From: Saccharina japonica
Taxonomy: Eukaryota > Sar > Phaeophyceae > Laminariales > Laminariaceae
NCBI GenBank assembly: GCA_008828725.1
Contig: MEHQ01004000.1
Coordinates: 231,866-295,865 of the forward strand
Direction of reading: 5' to 3'
Length of the DNA stretch: 64,000 nucleotides
The notes under the pieces were generated by a model. It made no database searches and was not told the DNA's origin. It saw only the letters and a list, made by a program, of their open reading frames with translations. Shown here in pieces: positions 13,201 to 28,200 of the stretch. Position 1 is the first letter of the stretch; each line of letters begins with the position of its first letter. Both the position numbers and the translations under genes were made by a program.

Positions 13201-16200
13201 GGTGGTTACTCGAGGAGACGTATACCTCACCGAAAAATAAACGTTAATGGAGAAAAGTAACATTGCTACACGATTAACAGTTCCATGGTCCTAGGTATGT
13301 ACTACAAAATGTTTTAAACACAAGGATGCTACGTAGTTCCAAGACGTTAGGATATGGAGCCCTAAATTTCAATAAACAACGATTTAGCTAGACGATTATA
13401 CATCTATCGTAAGAGCGTTTTTCGTATCTGTCAGTGGTAAGTAGTTCCAGTAGGGCGCCCCGGAAAAATGCCCCCACCTGTGCCTCTCGATCAGCGGTAC
13501 ACTCAACATGTTCCAAGCGTGCTACGATGGGGATGATAGGTTCTGTCTAATATAATGTTCCTGACTAACGGGAATTATCGACTGAGAAAATATCCCCAAA
13601 TAAGTTTTGTTGCTAGGAAAGTTTACCGAAATTCACATGCGTGTCGCGTCGGCCATGATTTGTTTTTGGTATAAAAGTCAGGCATGGGAGTAGTAGCGAT
13701 TGTCTCAAGTGTGGAACCATATTAGAAAACACGGAGATCCCCCATCGTGACACAGTCAACAGGGCTTGCCGTACCTGGGTTTTGTTATCGTGTTCTGCTT
13801 TTCTGATACTGATATCCTGCTAGATGGTGTATGAAATGTAAACCGTATCGCAAGTACAAAGTTGTGATGATACTGGTGGTGGGAGACGATCGACAATTGA
13901 GAGAAGAGGGTTTGCCGTGTCAAAGGTGCCCCAGCTGACAAGGGTTCTGTCTCCCGCCATGTGTTCAGATGACGATATTGTGTCAACGTGGCACTGCGCA
14001 AGATGCGTTGGCTTTTTTTCAGGATAAACACGATGAGTACGGCACTCGACTTGCTGAGATATATTTGGCCGTTTCCATAGCTAGCTTCGGCTACGACGTG
14101 ATTTTGAAACTTGGCAAAACGGAGTACGAACTCTTACTTGGGTGCAAAGTGGCTCTGTACAGCATTCGGCAGCCAATGGAACGACGGTCTGCAAAATGAC
14201 GGGTTTCCTCTTCGTCCAGATAACTGTTGCTGTTCGGTGTCGTATGGTGTCCGAAATGTTTTGACATATCCGGAAGAGCAAGCGGGTGCATATCATTGCC
14301 GTTGGCATCATTAGGGCATACAGTCCAGAAGGACGGGACTAAAACAATATCCAACCTAAAGACTCCGATGGTGTAGGTCTGAATCGCTCACTCGCTGACA
14401 TGATCGTGATGCTTTTCGTTCCGACTACTGCATCCCATGTGCTATCAAGTACCAGTCCATTCCAAATCGACAAGCATTATGTCACGGCGGCACGCCACTC
14501 ACAGGAGCTTGTCGTAAAAGTCCACCTCCGACGCAAGGCATGTCGCGGAGAGGATCCAGCCGAGGTCAAGGGAAAACACCCCGATCACGGAGAGAAGTTT
14601 CTCGTATATAGGCGGGAACGTGACGTTCGTCACCTCGGCAAACTGGAGACACAGGAGACAAAGAACGGCCGGTGTCGTCCAACCGATCGGACAAGCGTCG
14701 CGATGAACGCGTGGCATGGTGGCGACAAATGGACATTATATCAGGTGGAGGCAGGCTCCATGTGAAATCCAGACTGGTACTACGGTTGGGGGGTCGCTTC
14801 TCGGCCCTATAGTTTTTAGCATATCAAAGCCACTCGGACAAGTGACCACCATATTCCTGGGCAGTCTGGTGTCTTTAAAACTGTTGGTCTCGTGATATGC
14901 GACGCTATGTTGGCTTTGCTACCCTGCGACAACGCAATTAGTTTTTGTTCTACTTTGAGTGAGGTACGGATCTACTGCTCTAGTGGCGTGCACTCCACAA
15001 TATCGGCGGGTTAACACGTCCCCGCCGTAGCGCTAGCGTAGTCTCCCGCGACATGGCGTTGACGAACGAAAAAATCAGTTATCAATACAAGGCTGTACAA
15101 GGCACGAAGTGGACCGGGTACCACGTCAAACCCCCGCACATGCTGGTGACGAATGATAGCACTGGTTGTCGTAATACGGTTTCACGAAGCATGCGATCAA
15201 CCAGACACCACGTAAAATACCGTCAAAATACAGTTGACAAAACAACAACGTTGGTTGTCGTCACATACGGGTATTCCAACCATGCGATAATCCAGGTGCA
15301 ACGTAAAATCTCGAACAATACTGTTAACGACCGACGGCGATGGTTAGCATATCACGGCCAAACGTATCATGGGTCGAACCCTAGCGCAAACAGTGAGGCC
15401 TAGTATTGCATGTAACTCCCATGACGTGTACGCTCACTACACAAGCAGACAAATCGACTAGGGAGCGCTGCAACCGTTGTCAAGCATAGCGCGTGTTAGA
15501 CCGCGTCAAATAATACGCGGTACGTGTACAGTGTTTTTGCTTACCGCGCTGGAAATTTGCCAGACCACTGGACTCCATCGATATAGCAGCGGCGACAGCA
15601 GGTGGCCAGTTCCGTAGTGAATCATGCACCCGCATAGGGTATAAGCGCAACCGTGAAGGGGTGGATAACGCAGCGGTTAGCAGGCGGTCAGTACGATGTA
15701 TTATCCCACGATCACGGTTGGGTGCGCCCCCTGGAGACATGAGGTCGAGTTCCACCTCAGCACTAGCCTACGTCTACAAACGGCACGGTGCATACACCAT
15801 TGTCTGCAGCGGTGTGGGAAAATTAATGAGCACCCGATGTATTGATCGGACAACCAACCCAAAGCACACAGCGTCGAACAGTACTACTACTGGTCTGAGC
15901 TGGGCGAGCGCCAGGGCTTGAACGTTCTGATGAAGCGCCTGCGCACCACAGCCTTCTGACATTTCAAGCTATTATGCAAAACTGTAAAACCATGAGCGCT
16001 CACCTATCACGATCTTGATCTTGGACAGAGGCAGTGCAGAGATAATTCGTGCAGTTTTTGTGGATATCGTATTGGGCCCGAGGCTGCCCGTATGTATGCT
16101 CTCGGACTTCGGGCGGCGGTCGGGCTCGGTCGGCCACTGTCCACGGTTTGCTGGCGGTCGTCCTAAAGCTCGGTTAAACATCGGATTTTGAGTCCGATGA

Positions 16201-19200
16201 CCTATAGACATTATGTGTTCCTCTTTTTCTTCGTTGCTCGTGCTGCGAGCGCCGTGGCTGCTAGGTGCAGGCACCTTCCCTTTTTCGCCACGTGGCATTT
16301 CGGGGCGAAACGATAAGCCACCGGCCCTGAAGCCCCTGGCGTCCATACGGCCGAAGCTAGTCCGGACCACGGTGCCTGCTGATCGGGACAACGCCCCAGT
16401 GCTACGGCGATGTAGCATGCGAACCGAAGCCTTGGTGCTGGCGACCTTCGACGATATCGCTTCTCCACCTCGCACCTGAACAATGTTGATAATATGTAGA
16501 GACACCGAATCAAGCACCGCAACTGGAATACAATAGTTCACAACTATTTTGAAATATGGCATGCGTTCAGCCGTCCCTGCCATATTGACCACAGCCTTGC
16601 CGCTGCAGGGCCAGGATTTATTGCGCCGTGCTAGTTATTAGTGTTTGATCGGTGTGGACCGTGTCGCTTGCCGTAGAGAACGACACTGCTCACGAAGATC
16701 TTTTACCTAACGACCGTTCCGTGTTTGGAGCATGATGCGTGCGTTGGCACAGCCTGCGCATGCTACGATGGGGAACAAGGGTACACACCAAACTACTTCC
16801 CCCGTATTTTCTGGGCCCCCTTTACTCAATGACCTCTGCCAGTACACTGCAGAAGTTCGGAAAACCTCCTGTTTTTGTTCAGTCTCACGGCTTGCAGTGG
16901 CGTGAACGTTGGGCGTTGGTTCTTAAACGCCGTTGAATCGGACTGGGGTGATTCTCCTCGCTCGGCACATACTATTACCTCTAAGTTCGTTATACCTTCC
17001 AAAAACATTATCAAGGCCTAAAATTGTTAACCCCAAAACTCTTAACACCTGTCGCGTACTGTATACCACACCCAAACGCCAACCATGAGAGACTTAAAAA
17101 GGCAAACGGATGAAACACACCATGTCTTGTCGTAGGAATACATGAAGAATCGTGTAAATGACCATTGATATTCCAGCGATACTAGGTAGTTCCGCAAATT
17201 GAGGATGGATCCCCTATCGTGGTCCTCAGCATTGGCGTCATCTGGACATACTCGATTCCGTAGGGCAACGCGGAGAAACCGCCATTGGTGACAACGTTGC
17301 GGCCGAACTAGAGTCGTATTTCAGGGCATCCTGTTACAGAAGTCTGTCTTTGAATCGCGGCTAAGCCTGCTTCTCACGGGGCGCCACAAGGCGACGATAA
17401 AAATTGTCCGATCGCATTGCCTTCATCTACGTCAGATACATGTCATTTTTCGTGTCTCGGTATTCATCACGTGTGCTACGTTTTGCTTCTACACCTTGGA
17501 GAAGGCAGGCTGCAAGGCGTGCCGGCGGCACAATTAGCGACATCTACTGTGAATATCGCAGCGGGAAAGGCATTTTATTCGGCACCATATACACGGTAAA
17601 CTCAAAGCGCAACGGTATTTCCAACAATACATTCAGAGTCATAAACGATATTCCACCGCAGTATCGGGGCTCACAGGGCACACGCATAGGTGTGATACGG
17701 TCTGTGTATTTATGTTTTTCCAGCTCGAATACACCAACGGAACCTCACCAGATACACAGCGAGCAGCGCAGCCACGACGAGCACGAGCATCCCTGCCACG
17801 GAAAGGACGAAGTACATCGCACCCAGGAACTGTGCCGTACACAGATGGCAGTTGCCGGTCGCGCTTTTACCGTAGCCTTTGGAGCACACGGAGCACACTT
17901 CAAACGCCACGCGAGACACACACGGGGGTGGGAAGACACAGTTGGGCGAGACGACACAACTAACAGTGTCAACGCAGCATGAAGGAGCATGAGCCATATC
18001 CGATCGATATTTCAGCGGACGAAGGATCTCGCGATACTCCGGTGTTGATATTTGTGTTGCCGTGTATTGTCATAGCCCGTGATCGTGGAGGGGGTTTACG
18101 GTGTGAAAAGGGGCTAGTGCACCATCGACTTCCGTAGTGGAAGTTTTATTTATCTGCCCAATTACGCGGGGGGGGGTATACAACACGATCGTGCCACAGG
18201 GTTAGTTGTCAATAGAAACGTTGTGCTGATACATTTTAACAGAATCTACTGTTCCTCTTACTAACGGTATACGGAAAGGGTTCTGTGCATGTATGCCTGA
18301 TATTCACCATCTCTCCGCCAACGCCTGCTTGTCTCCGAACATGTGAAGGGGTTCGAGTTTGTAACGTACGCAATCGCCTTTTACCCCTCATCCGCTCTCG
18401 CAAAACCGGCGTTTACTCATGTCATATATGTCCTTTACAACTACTGCACACACACGCGGAGAACCGGGCGGTTGACCGATGACAATAGAATAGGTGCAGG
18501 GCGGTGGACACAAAAACAATATGCAAAACTCTCACTCCAAGCTGACATCTCACCAACGCCTTTGTAGCCATCGTTGCAGTAGTCGTCTTCGCTTTGAACT
18601 TCCGACCCCCCCTTGCAAGCATCCTGTTAGTAGATGGTTTGACGTGTTAGTGCTATCATGCATAGTGGTAGATGGCAACTTCGAGCCAATGACGCTCTGA
18701 GGGTCAAGAGTAATACACGTTTAAAACGCGTGCGTCCGGTGTGTGGTGTCATTTAGTGTATCCAGTGAAACACACAGGTGGAGCCTGTGACACGAGACCC
18801 GTTGAACACGGGACGGCACCGACAACAGGGGTGAGATACGCCCTTATTTCTGACGCCGCATCGCGTGTTATTTGTCGCTTAGGTAGATTTCGCGCGTTGC
18901 TTCGTACTAGTCGTGAGTACCACTTCAGTTCGCGAGGGCCTACGTTATTGAACCGCAAACGCTTCTCAATCGATGGTACCTATGGTGGTGCCCTGCCCAG
19001 TTAGTATGTAGCTTCACGGTTGCTATTTTTCGTTCACTGTGGTCATGTGTCGACTGATCTTCAGGCAACGCGTCGACGCCCTTCGCGCAACCTTTCAATA
19101 GCAAGAGGCCGTCCCCAAATAAACGAGGTGGGTACCACGCTCGAGGCATTTTACGCAAGGGTTAGCAAACCGATGTTTTCCACCTTCTCCAGCCGTAGAT

Positions 19201-22200
19201 TCTCCTTGATACATGCACTCCTTTGGTATGCACAAACAGTAGTAAACGTTTAGAGTATTGGTCCCTCTATCGTGTCGGTTGAAATGCCGGCTCTAGTGCC
19301 AGTCGAATCGCTCGGCACATATGGGATTAACCTGTTCAGCAGGGTGCGGCGTAGTGCCGTTCGCCTCTGTATATAGGGCCGGTATTGTTGACTGCCGCTG
19401 TCCGGAACGTTGGAGGGACCCTAGCCGTATTTGCACCAGTGGTTGACGCAACTGGTTGATGAGTATTTGCTTACAGCGCACGCAGTTGCTGTGTGCTAAC
19501 GATGTACATGGAACCCCCCTCGCCCAATATGGGCGTAGACCGATCTCGGGCGTTGCATTGAGCACTGTTGAATACCACCAGTTGTGCCGAATTAGAGATT
19601 TGCGGGGTTTGCTACCCTGTTCATGGTGTCCACACGGATGTGTTACGCCCAAATCGCGCAAGGAGGGGGTAGTCCCTGCGAGTTTTCCATTCGTTTTTCC
19701 CGAGAGTTCAGATAACCTATTCACGTCACCTCGGTAAATCTCAAGTGTTCTGTCAACTCGGGCGGTGTTCACTGCGGAATCGAAAACATCCAGAAAAACA
19801 AAAGACCTTGTTGGGGCACTCCCGGACGTATACTAGCCCGAGGTCGGCCCGCCAGTATCCCTTTGTGATGGTCAACGTCTCTGTGGTCGCTCCTGAGAGC
19901 GAGCAGTCGACGCCCTAAGGCGACAGGAGGACGTGCGGGCGGGGGTTCTTTTGTAAGAGCCCCGGGGCATATGTGCATTGCCTTCGCGTCGGTCCTTGAG
20001 GGCGGGGGGGGGGGGGGGGGGGTACTCCATTTGTTGCTTGCCTTAAGTTACTTGACCATTGAAGACACGCCATCCCGTTCGAGACGGAGGGGGGGGGGGA
20101 GAGGAGGGGGCGTGAGTCATGCGACGTGCAACGTGTATCTGATCCAGACAACGGTACCTGGTAAGTCATGTCTACACAATGCATTTCCTGGGGTTTTTTA
20201 CCCGCGTCGGACTTGGGGCGGAGGGGGGGGGGGCGTGATTTATGGGACGTCCAAAGCGCATCTGATCCGCACAAGTATACCTGGCAAGTCGGTATCTACT
20301 CAATGTCTTTCGTGGGGTGTTCTTCCACTGCAGATTGTTGGTGGTGAGTTAATGTTTCAACACCAACAACAGACGTGTGCTACGGTAGAGGTAGCACGTT
20401 TAGGCTGGATCGTTTTCTGAACGATCGGGCTGCTTAACCCAAATTCGTCGGACTTTCACTTTTGTGACCAATAGTGTTTCAGAGGATACTTCAGTCAGGA
20501 GATTTGTCATCCGGCAGCACTTTTAGTTCTCTCCAAAAACGTGTTTTCGGTGAGGTATGAATCTCTCCTTCAGTGAGGACCTCAGAAAGAACATGGTGCA
20601 CCTCTCTCGTAGCATGTGTCAACGCATCCACAACGGTGATGCTCACCCGAGGCAAAACAACGTATACTATACGCGCTAAGCAAACCCCTCTCGCCCGTTG
20701 ACTTTTCTCTGCGGCAAACTGCAACTCCGTACCAGTCGAACGCACGGTCGAGCAAAGCTCATTACGACTGAGGGTCTGCAGAACGGGGGGAACATCGTGC
20801 CAGGCGTGCAACAATGGAAACCCAACAATTTGGAAAACCATGCAGAATTTCTACATTCAGTTGTTTCTGAAAATCTCGAGTAATCGCTCGTCGGTCTCTT
20901 AGCCTGTTCATGTCGATGCAGGGCCCGTACTCCAAGATAGCACAGTTTTGGTAGAACCTGTGCCTTGCTAATTGTGCTCCTGAAATTAGGAAACACTCAA
21001 TATCGCACTCAGTATCTGTGAGATAAATGTCTGTTGGACTAATATATATATATTTGGAGAGTCCACCGACTACGTTCAACCTCGTTTACCTGAGTATCGC
21101 CTTCTAAAGCATCGGCGCAACCACGGCAGGTGTCATTTGCTTCCATCAAGCCCTGTCTAGCGGAAACAGAGTGGTTCCAGAAGCTGCCACCCGCGCAGTG
21201 GTAGAAGGTCACGTGAAACGAAGAAAACGTGCCTTCTCCTTGGGCCTGATAAGCGTCGGTTGAATTAAAGCTGCCGATGTCGGTCGCCTTGAAGGTGACA
21301 GTGGTGGTGCCATCGAAGTCTCTGTCTGGCGAGGCCACCACCTTGAGGGTAATGCTGAAACGGTTGAGAACAAGTGAACAATAGGTAATACGTGATCAAC
21401 ATTCTTAGATATTGCTTGGAGCACCGCGAGGATCAAACGCGTTGCGTGGGCAACCAACAAGGCAGTCGAGAAACCAAACGCGCTAACTTTTTAAGCATTG
21501 AAAAGCATGCGTTTTGTCGAATTTCCACGATGCCATACGATGTCGATAACACATGAAATGAAAATAAAACTTTAATCCAGTACCTCTTAGAAAGGCTCGA
21601 ACGCACGCAGACGTAAATAGACAGGACTGGCAGAAACGACAGACAGGGCTCCTTGCAGTTCGTGTCATCTGTCAGGAGAGTGGTATATATCAGATTGATG
21701 CCGGAGAGTAAAGGGGTGTTCAATATTCGGAGGCGGTACACGGCCTACTCACGCAATACACGCTCCACCCGAAAATGGTCTCTCCGACGTGGGTGGCACT
21801 CTGCTAACCTTGAATACACGCGCAGTATGATGGTCCACCCGAGATAATACGGTTTATATGTTGTTCAAAACAGTACCCTTACATTGGAAACAATGACTCA
21901 GTCGCTGCTCTACCCCATGCCCACCGGAGAGCGCCCGCGTACGTTTTCCCGCTGCGGCAGCAGGCATACCCCCTTCCCCCAAATTACGTTTCGTGACCTC
22001 GGGAGGGTGGCACTGTTCTTCACTCACAAGTTGATGATGAGAAAAAAATTGCAGGTCGTGCATATCGCGACGAAAGGGAAACAATAACGGTGTTAATAAA
22101 CAGGGTGGCACTCGATCGACCGGCCACAATCGGCTGGAAATAAAAGGTCCTAAAAGTGATCCATCTATCGAAGCAGGGAGCTCAAGCCAGTACCGCCGTG

Positions 22201-25200
22201 TGTGTATGATATAAATACGGAGCGATTGTACACCCTTTCCTCCATGATTTGACATGTTCCCGCTATCGTTCTTCAGGGGTCATGGCCGTATTCTGCTGTT
22301 TCGAAGCAGTCTATTGCAAGCACTTATCGGGCAACACGGCCAGTATATCACCAAGGATTCTCATGCCGGTGGTCAATGCTCCCCTTACCGGAATGGTATA
22401 GAGCGTAGAAACCATTGGGGGCATCTTCAAACAACACCCCTTGCCTGAATCCAACTTATAAAAGAAACAGCGCATATTTTAACCATTAATATCAACGGTA
22501 GAAGTATCAAAAACAAACAGTGACCAGACGCGCGCGAAGGACAAACCGATGTATGTTGATCTCGAAACACAAATCATGACACATGAGGACACTGGGGGTG
22601 GAACCAACTATTGCGGCATGAAACAGCGTTTTGATGCTACCAACTGTCATTTGACGGGTACCACAACGGCAGCAATATTATAGCCCACACTGGCCCACGA
22701 AGGAAACAGAGTATTTATCTCAACAACGCAGTAATTATTGACCAAGGTCTATCCACGTGGGCCAGAAAGGATACACATATGCAATCATTGGTCGAGTTAA
22801 AGCGGGAGAGAGGGTGGACTGCCTCATATACGAGTTTTTGGGGTCAACGAGCCATCTCTGCGGTGCGCGACCGAAAACCTGTTTTCGTCGAGATGGCGGG
22901 TGGTACGGTAAGGATAACTACTGTTCTTGTCTGACGCTTTATACTTGATTATGATATTATCCCTATATTACCCAGACAATAAAAAAAACAAGATGAATAC
23001 TACCATTAATTCGATAAGCAGCAATACAAATGTAAAAAATCATGGCTGTCTCCAACATTATGGGGACGTTCTTCAGTTATAGTTAATTGTTTTTACCTAT
23101 ATCACAGTGTTTTCACAGGTCAAGTAATGGCGCGCGCCCACACTCACTCGCCTTTCTCCCGGTAGGAGTATCCCGGTTGACGGAAATATCGTCCAATTCA
23201 TGGTGTCCAACTTCAATGCCTCCACGTTCCACAAAATCCTTTCGCTCAGCCCTTCGGCGTCTTCCATACCGCTACCAGAGCCGGTGCTGTCGATGGGCCC
23301 GCTCGGTTGGAAGTCGTGCGATAGGATCAGGTCCGCCTCAAGTAAAGCAGGATGTATTGTTGGTCCCGGCTTCATCGAATGATTAAGGCTCAGCTCGGCG
23401 ACGTTACCGCTGACGCACCTCTGTCGTATCATCAGGCGCAGCATGTGGTTCGGGGAACGGGGTTCGCGGTTGTATCAAAGAGAAGGTGCGAAGGGACCTG
23501 TGAAGTGGGAAGGTGGGGTAGGTTTCCATGGAGAATATGGTTTTCGATGTTGAGCACTTGCTGCGTGCTGCTAATGCGGTCGCAAGTGTTTCATCTTCCA
23601 CGAGCGTCATCGCCCCTTGTAGATATTCTCAGCGGTGGACGTTGCAAACGACACGCCAAAGATAAGGCACTAAAGCGTGAGACGGGGATACGCGCGAAGG
23701 CAAGTACTGTTTTTGAGAAAATACTACGCTTTTCACGTTTCATTGACAAAGTTTACACCTATGTATAGTTGTATGGACGGAAGGTGCTCCGTTTTCATCG
23801 ACAAAGTTTACACTTATTTATACTAAACCCTTAACAGTGTACCCAGCCCAAGGAGGCCTAGCGATACCACACGAACGTTGGGTCACGCTCCAAGCCTAAC
23901 AGCCTCATACAAGCAAGTGGGAGTTCTGTAGCCCGCCCGGAACATTGTTGATCGACATCGACAGACATGGGTGTGAATACAAGTTTAAGTAGCACGCAAA
24001 GTACAAGCCGACTAAAACGTTACGTCACCTAATAAGTCTGCACGGTTTGGACGACAGACACGTGCACCAAATCGAGTTGGGAAAATGATTCAAACCTTGG
24101 AGTGCTGCTTCGTCTGATAAGCCGGAATATTGTAGCGGAACATTGGTATGACGTGAAAGGCCTAGGCATCCCCAGGTTACAGATACCTTGTTAACATATG
24201 ATTGGACCTTAATGAACGGGAACAATACCGCGAGCATACTCTCCTTAAGACTCATGAAACACGTTCGAGTCGGACACTTGCTATTTAGTACCAGGTACCA
24301 GGGTGGTACGTAACTACAGTAGTTTGGGTCACCACGCTTGGGTACCTTCATATCCCAACAAAAATACGATATCTTGGTAAATTATTATTGTGAACCCGAT
24401 GTACACTCCTATGCCGCAGGTGCTGACGCATGAGTTTGCGCAACATAAAGTGCCATAACCAGTAATTCTTGCGGCTAGGACTTTCGTCGGATCGGAGTGG
24501 TTCGGCCAAACCACGCTGTTCGTGCCATTGAAAGCGCAGAATCGCGGAATCTTCACCCATGAAACACCCGTTTCTATCAAAGCTGTGGGGCAATGCACCA
24601 CGAAATAACACCTACAACAGACGCTGTCACACAGCGATACGGAATGCGGCGGTCAATAACGTCTAAGCCGAACTGTATGTTAGAAGCCACTGCCTCATTA
24701 AAAGCGAGAGGGAACATACTTCAGCTGTGAGAGTTGTATAAAACTGATTAGTGCAAATTCCGAACTTGGTCCGTACAAGCCATCTGGGGGGTGCGGCAGA
24801 TGCATTCAAACCTGTATTTGTGTAGCATATGCCAAGAGGTCCCAGGCCCAATGTGCCAATGTCGATCAGACTAACATCGAGCGAATTCACACAGTCTATA
24901 CACTTGGTATTCCTGCCTTTGATATTCATAAGGTTGTATGATGAACACCAACACATTCGTGTCGAGGCGTCCTCCATAACAGAAAGCAAATTATGAGAGT
25001 TCCTTCAGTGGTTAATTACCTCTTCCTGGTTGGACCTTCGCTCGTAGCACTGGCAGTATACCCCAACGTCACCGTCATAGCACGGACCAGTACTGCATGG
25101 CGTTTGCCCACTTCCACACGAAAAGTCCACGTTGGTCAACACATCAGCGTTGGGAGGATGTCCAGCCTTAGCGCTTGCATCAGCAAGAGGCATGTCTACC

Positions 25201-28200
25201 GGCGGAGATCAATTTGCGCCAGGCAGAAATTTGGGCGGAGGAAGATACGGACAAAACCATATAGGGGCATGTGTCGGTCGTGTCACGGATTCAAGTTCGT
25301 TCAGCTGCCGTTGGTAACTTGCGGTAAACCCTGCAAAAACAGTCATTGTGTATTTTACGGAACCATTACAAACGACGCACATACACCGGAGCTACGACTA
25401 TTCATAGGACAGGACCCGTCCTACGATGGAGGTACTTTACCGGTTTCGGGTGACACATGTTTAGTCTGACGGGCACCCTTAACGATACCGTACGAATTTT
25501 GTAGTGTCATTCTAATGCCATCTATGTTATGCACTATGTTTCGATGCCTACCTATCGTAGGACATGGGGGCATTCAAGTTTCTGTTTTTGATGCTTTCTT
25601 TCTGCCAGGTTTTGGGTAACTCAAAACACTATCTATTGAAGTCAAGGAGCCCCAGGGAGAATAGGGGTTTTCCCTACAATGACGCCGGTCACCACTCGAT
25701 ACGCTAGCGCCAGATAACACCGATACGCAAGAAGCGAGCTCCGGGCGCTCACATCCGCCGTGACTCACAGTTATTGTCGCCCAACACGATGTTCCTGATC
25801 TCCGCTTGTGAGCCTGGTTTTGAGGAGACCAGCACCGAAGAGGTGCTACCGCTAAAGTCGCAGTCGTCCAAGTACAATCCTCCTTCGCTCAACACGACTG
25901 CCTGGAGCAGCCACAAACCCACACACGACGCGCACGGGAACCATGGTATACTTCTTGCGGCCCGCTTTGCTCGTATACACGCACACAACACGGTGATCGG
26001 CTTGAGTACTGCTAGTTCATGCTATGGCAGGTATCCTTGGTTTTCGGGAAACCTTTTGCTGGCGGACGGGGCCTCTTGATAAACTGAAGGAACTACCTGC
26101 CAATATGTTTTGAATTCTATTTATGTCGTATCAATGTGAGTTAGGTTGTTTGAGGGGCGCCCACACGTTACGGGTCAGGTTTTGGGCGACGTAAAGAGCG
26201 CTCATCAATGAGCCGTGATATACTAGGTACGTAGCATACATCTGCGCCTGGACTACAGTACGGTTCTTCTGGAACTCTTGACGAACCACCAACAGGTGTC
26301 CAACCAATCAGCGCTCAACGTCTAGTCGGCACGCACCTCTCCTGTGAATCCAATGAAATATGTGTCTTCAGCTTGATAGCTAGACTTTTCGTCAACTTGT
26401 ACTGCAGAGAGTTCCGGCGATCCCGAGGAGTCGTTGAACTTCACCTGCGCAATTGTACCACAACAAGCCTGTCGCTGCTCAAAATTGCGATATATGTTGG
26501 AGCAATCCCACGGTAGGGGTATAACTTTTAGTCTCAATATTTTCTGACCGGTGATGCCAAGGGTATGCGCGGATCTGAATCCCAGATACCCCACTACCCC
26601 CCCCCCCTATATTGGAGGGAATAACCGGACCGTTGTGATCCCAGAAAACAATAAGTCAACTTTTTTTTAATTACCCCCCCCCCCCCACCAGCGAAACTAA
26701 AATAGGGGGGTCTCTAAAACCAAGTTAAAAAAAGGGAACAAAAAACGGAAAAAAAATGGTTTTCGCTCATTTCGTCCTGTGATCACAGCGATCCGGTTTG
26801 TTTTTGATTCTGACCTTCCTACGAGTGTGGTGTCGTTTTCTCTTCTTTTGTTTACGCCCTTGGTTATGCTCCTCACGTGAGTAACCACCGGATCCTCGTA
26901 TTATTTTATTGGGTATTTTTGTCTTTGGACTACCGCATTGGAAGGATTGGTCGGGTTCCGCGAGCAAATGTTTCCGAAGTCATGTTGTAGGGCTCCTCAT
27001 GTGAGGAGCTCAGAAACTTCTGCTGCGCCCCTACCGTGGGATGACGCGTTGGATTTGCGACATGCGGCGACAGCAGCAGCAAATTATTGAGCCCTTGATT
27101 TCAATTTTGTCATTTATTTAGGTAGTCTACTTAAAAATATATTTGATCAACGGGTACAGACGCACACCAGGCAAAAATGAATGATGCAGGATATCTGATG
27201 GTCAAGTGCGCCCCGCAATTGCGTATCACACATATTGGTTTCACAGCCGTTTTAGGGACGTCGACGAAGGGTTCGTTTGACTTAATGAATCGCGACACTT
27301 GTGTCTGCTGGTTTACAGCACGTTCTACCGCAAAATTTCCATGTTGGGGTCGTGTTGGTCGTATTTTTTTCTTTGCATTATCGGTGGGCATCTCTCAACG
27401 CCATCGTTGGCGCTCTGTCGCACACAGGTGGCCGGAACCACGCACTTTGGCAATGCAGGTATTAAGCAATCCTTACGAAAACCCTGCACAAAGTTGCACA
27501 CCATTGGACGTACATACTTGAGTGGTTGCGAATGCCTTGTAAGGTTTTAATGTCTCCACTGAGTTTTGTTTACGCCCACCGGAACAATTGGTGATTCCAA
27601 CCACCTGTGCAGGCGTCTATCGAAGGTAGACAGACTACGTAGTGTAACTGCGTCGTGTACAACGGTGTGCAATATAATATGGAAGATCGAAGATATACGT
27701 TGAACGCAAGTTCGATATGCCGCTGGTTACGTACTACCAGGTATGTATGCTGCAGTGAACTACTTGATCGGCAATCCCCGTTTGATACCTAAAACCCTAT
27801 ATCATATTAATATAAGTAGGCCAAGGGCAAGCCAGGATAACTTACGAGGGTCTTCGCTGTTGCGTGCTGATTGTCAACAGCATAGGCATAACCGTAAATC
27901 GACAGGTGCGCCCAGAGTGAATTTACTGCAAGGCGGAACCAACGTACCCTTTGCCAAAAACAAATACTATGAGGTATCTGGCAGTTAACGGGGGCGGTAA
28001 TCGACTTCTATGCGCTGGACATCAGGTATCATCTACACGAGCGGCTCGCGGAAGGACAGACATGGGATAGTTATTTCCATACAGTTGCAGTTTAGAGAAA
28101 CGTACACACACGAAGCATAAACGTAAGGGTAGATGAATCGAAGAGCGCATGTTTAGTGGATGTAGCTGCATCGTGAATCGCCAGGCAACCGACGTTCGAA

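Noticed and set aside
16213-16479. Plus-strand 88-codon frame
   Set aside because: Antisense shadow of exon 16.
19441-19560. Candidate exon around PYWARG on the minus strand before exon 14
   Set aside because: A better exon with GYWR, correct phase and Cys spacing was found at 19807-19914.
19971-20420. 149-codon plus-strand frame with long Gly runs
   Set aside because: It is created by poly(G) tracts in a duplicated intron segment and covers no domain.
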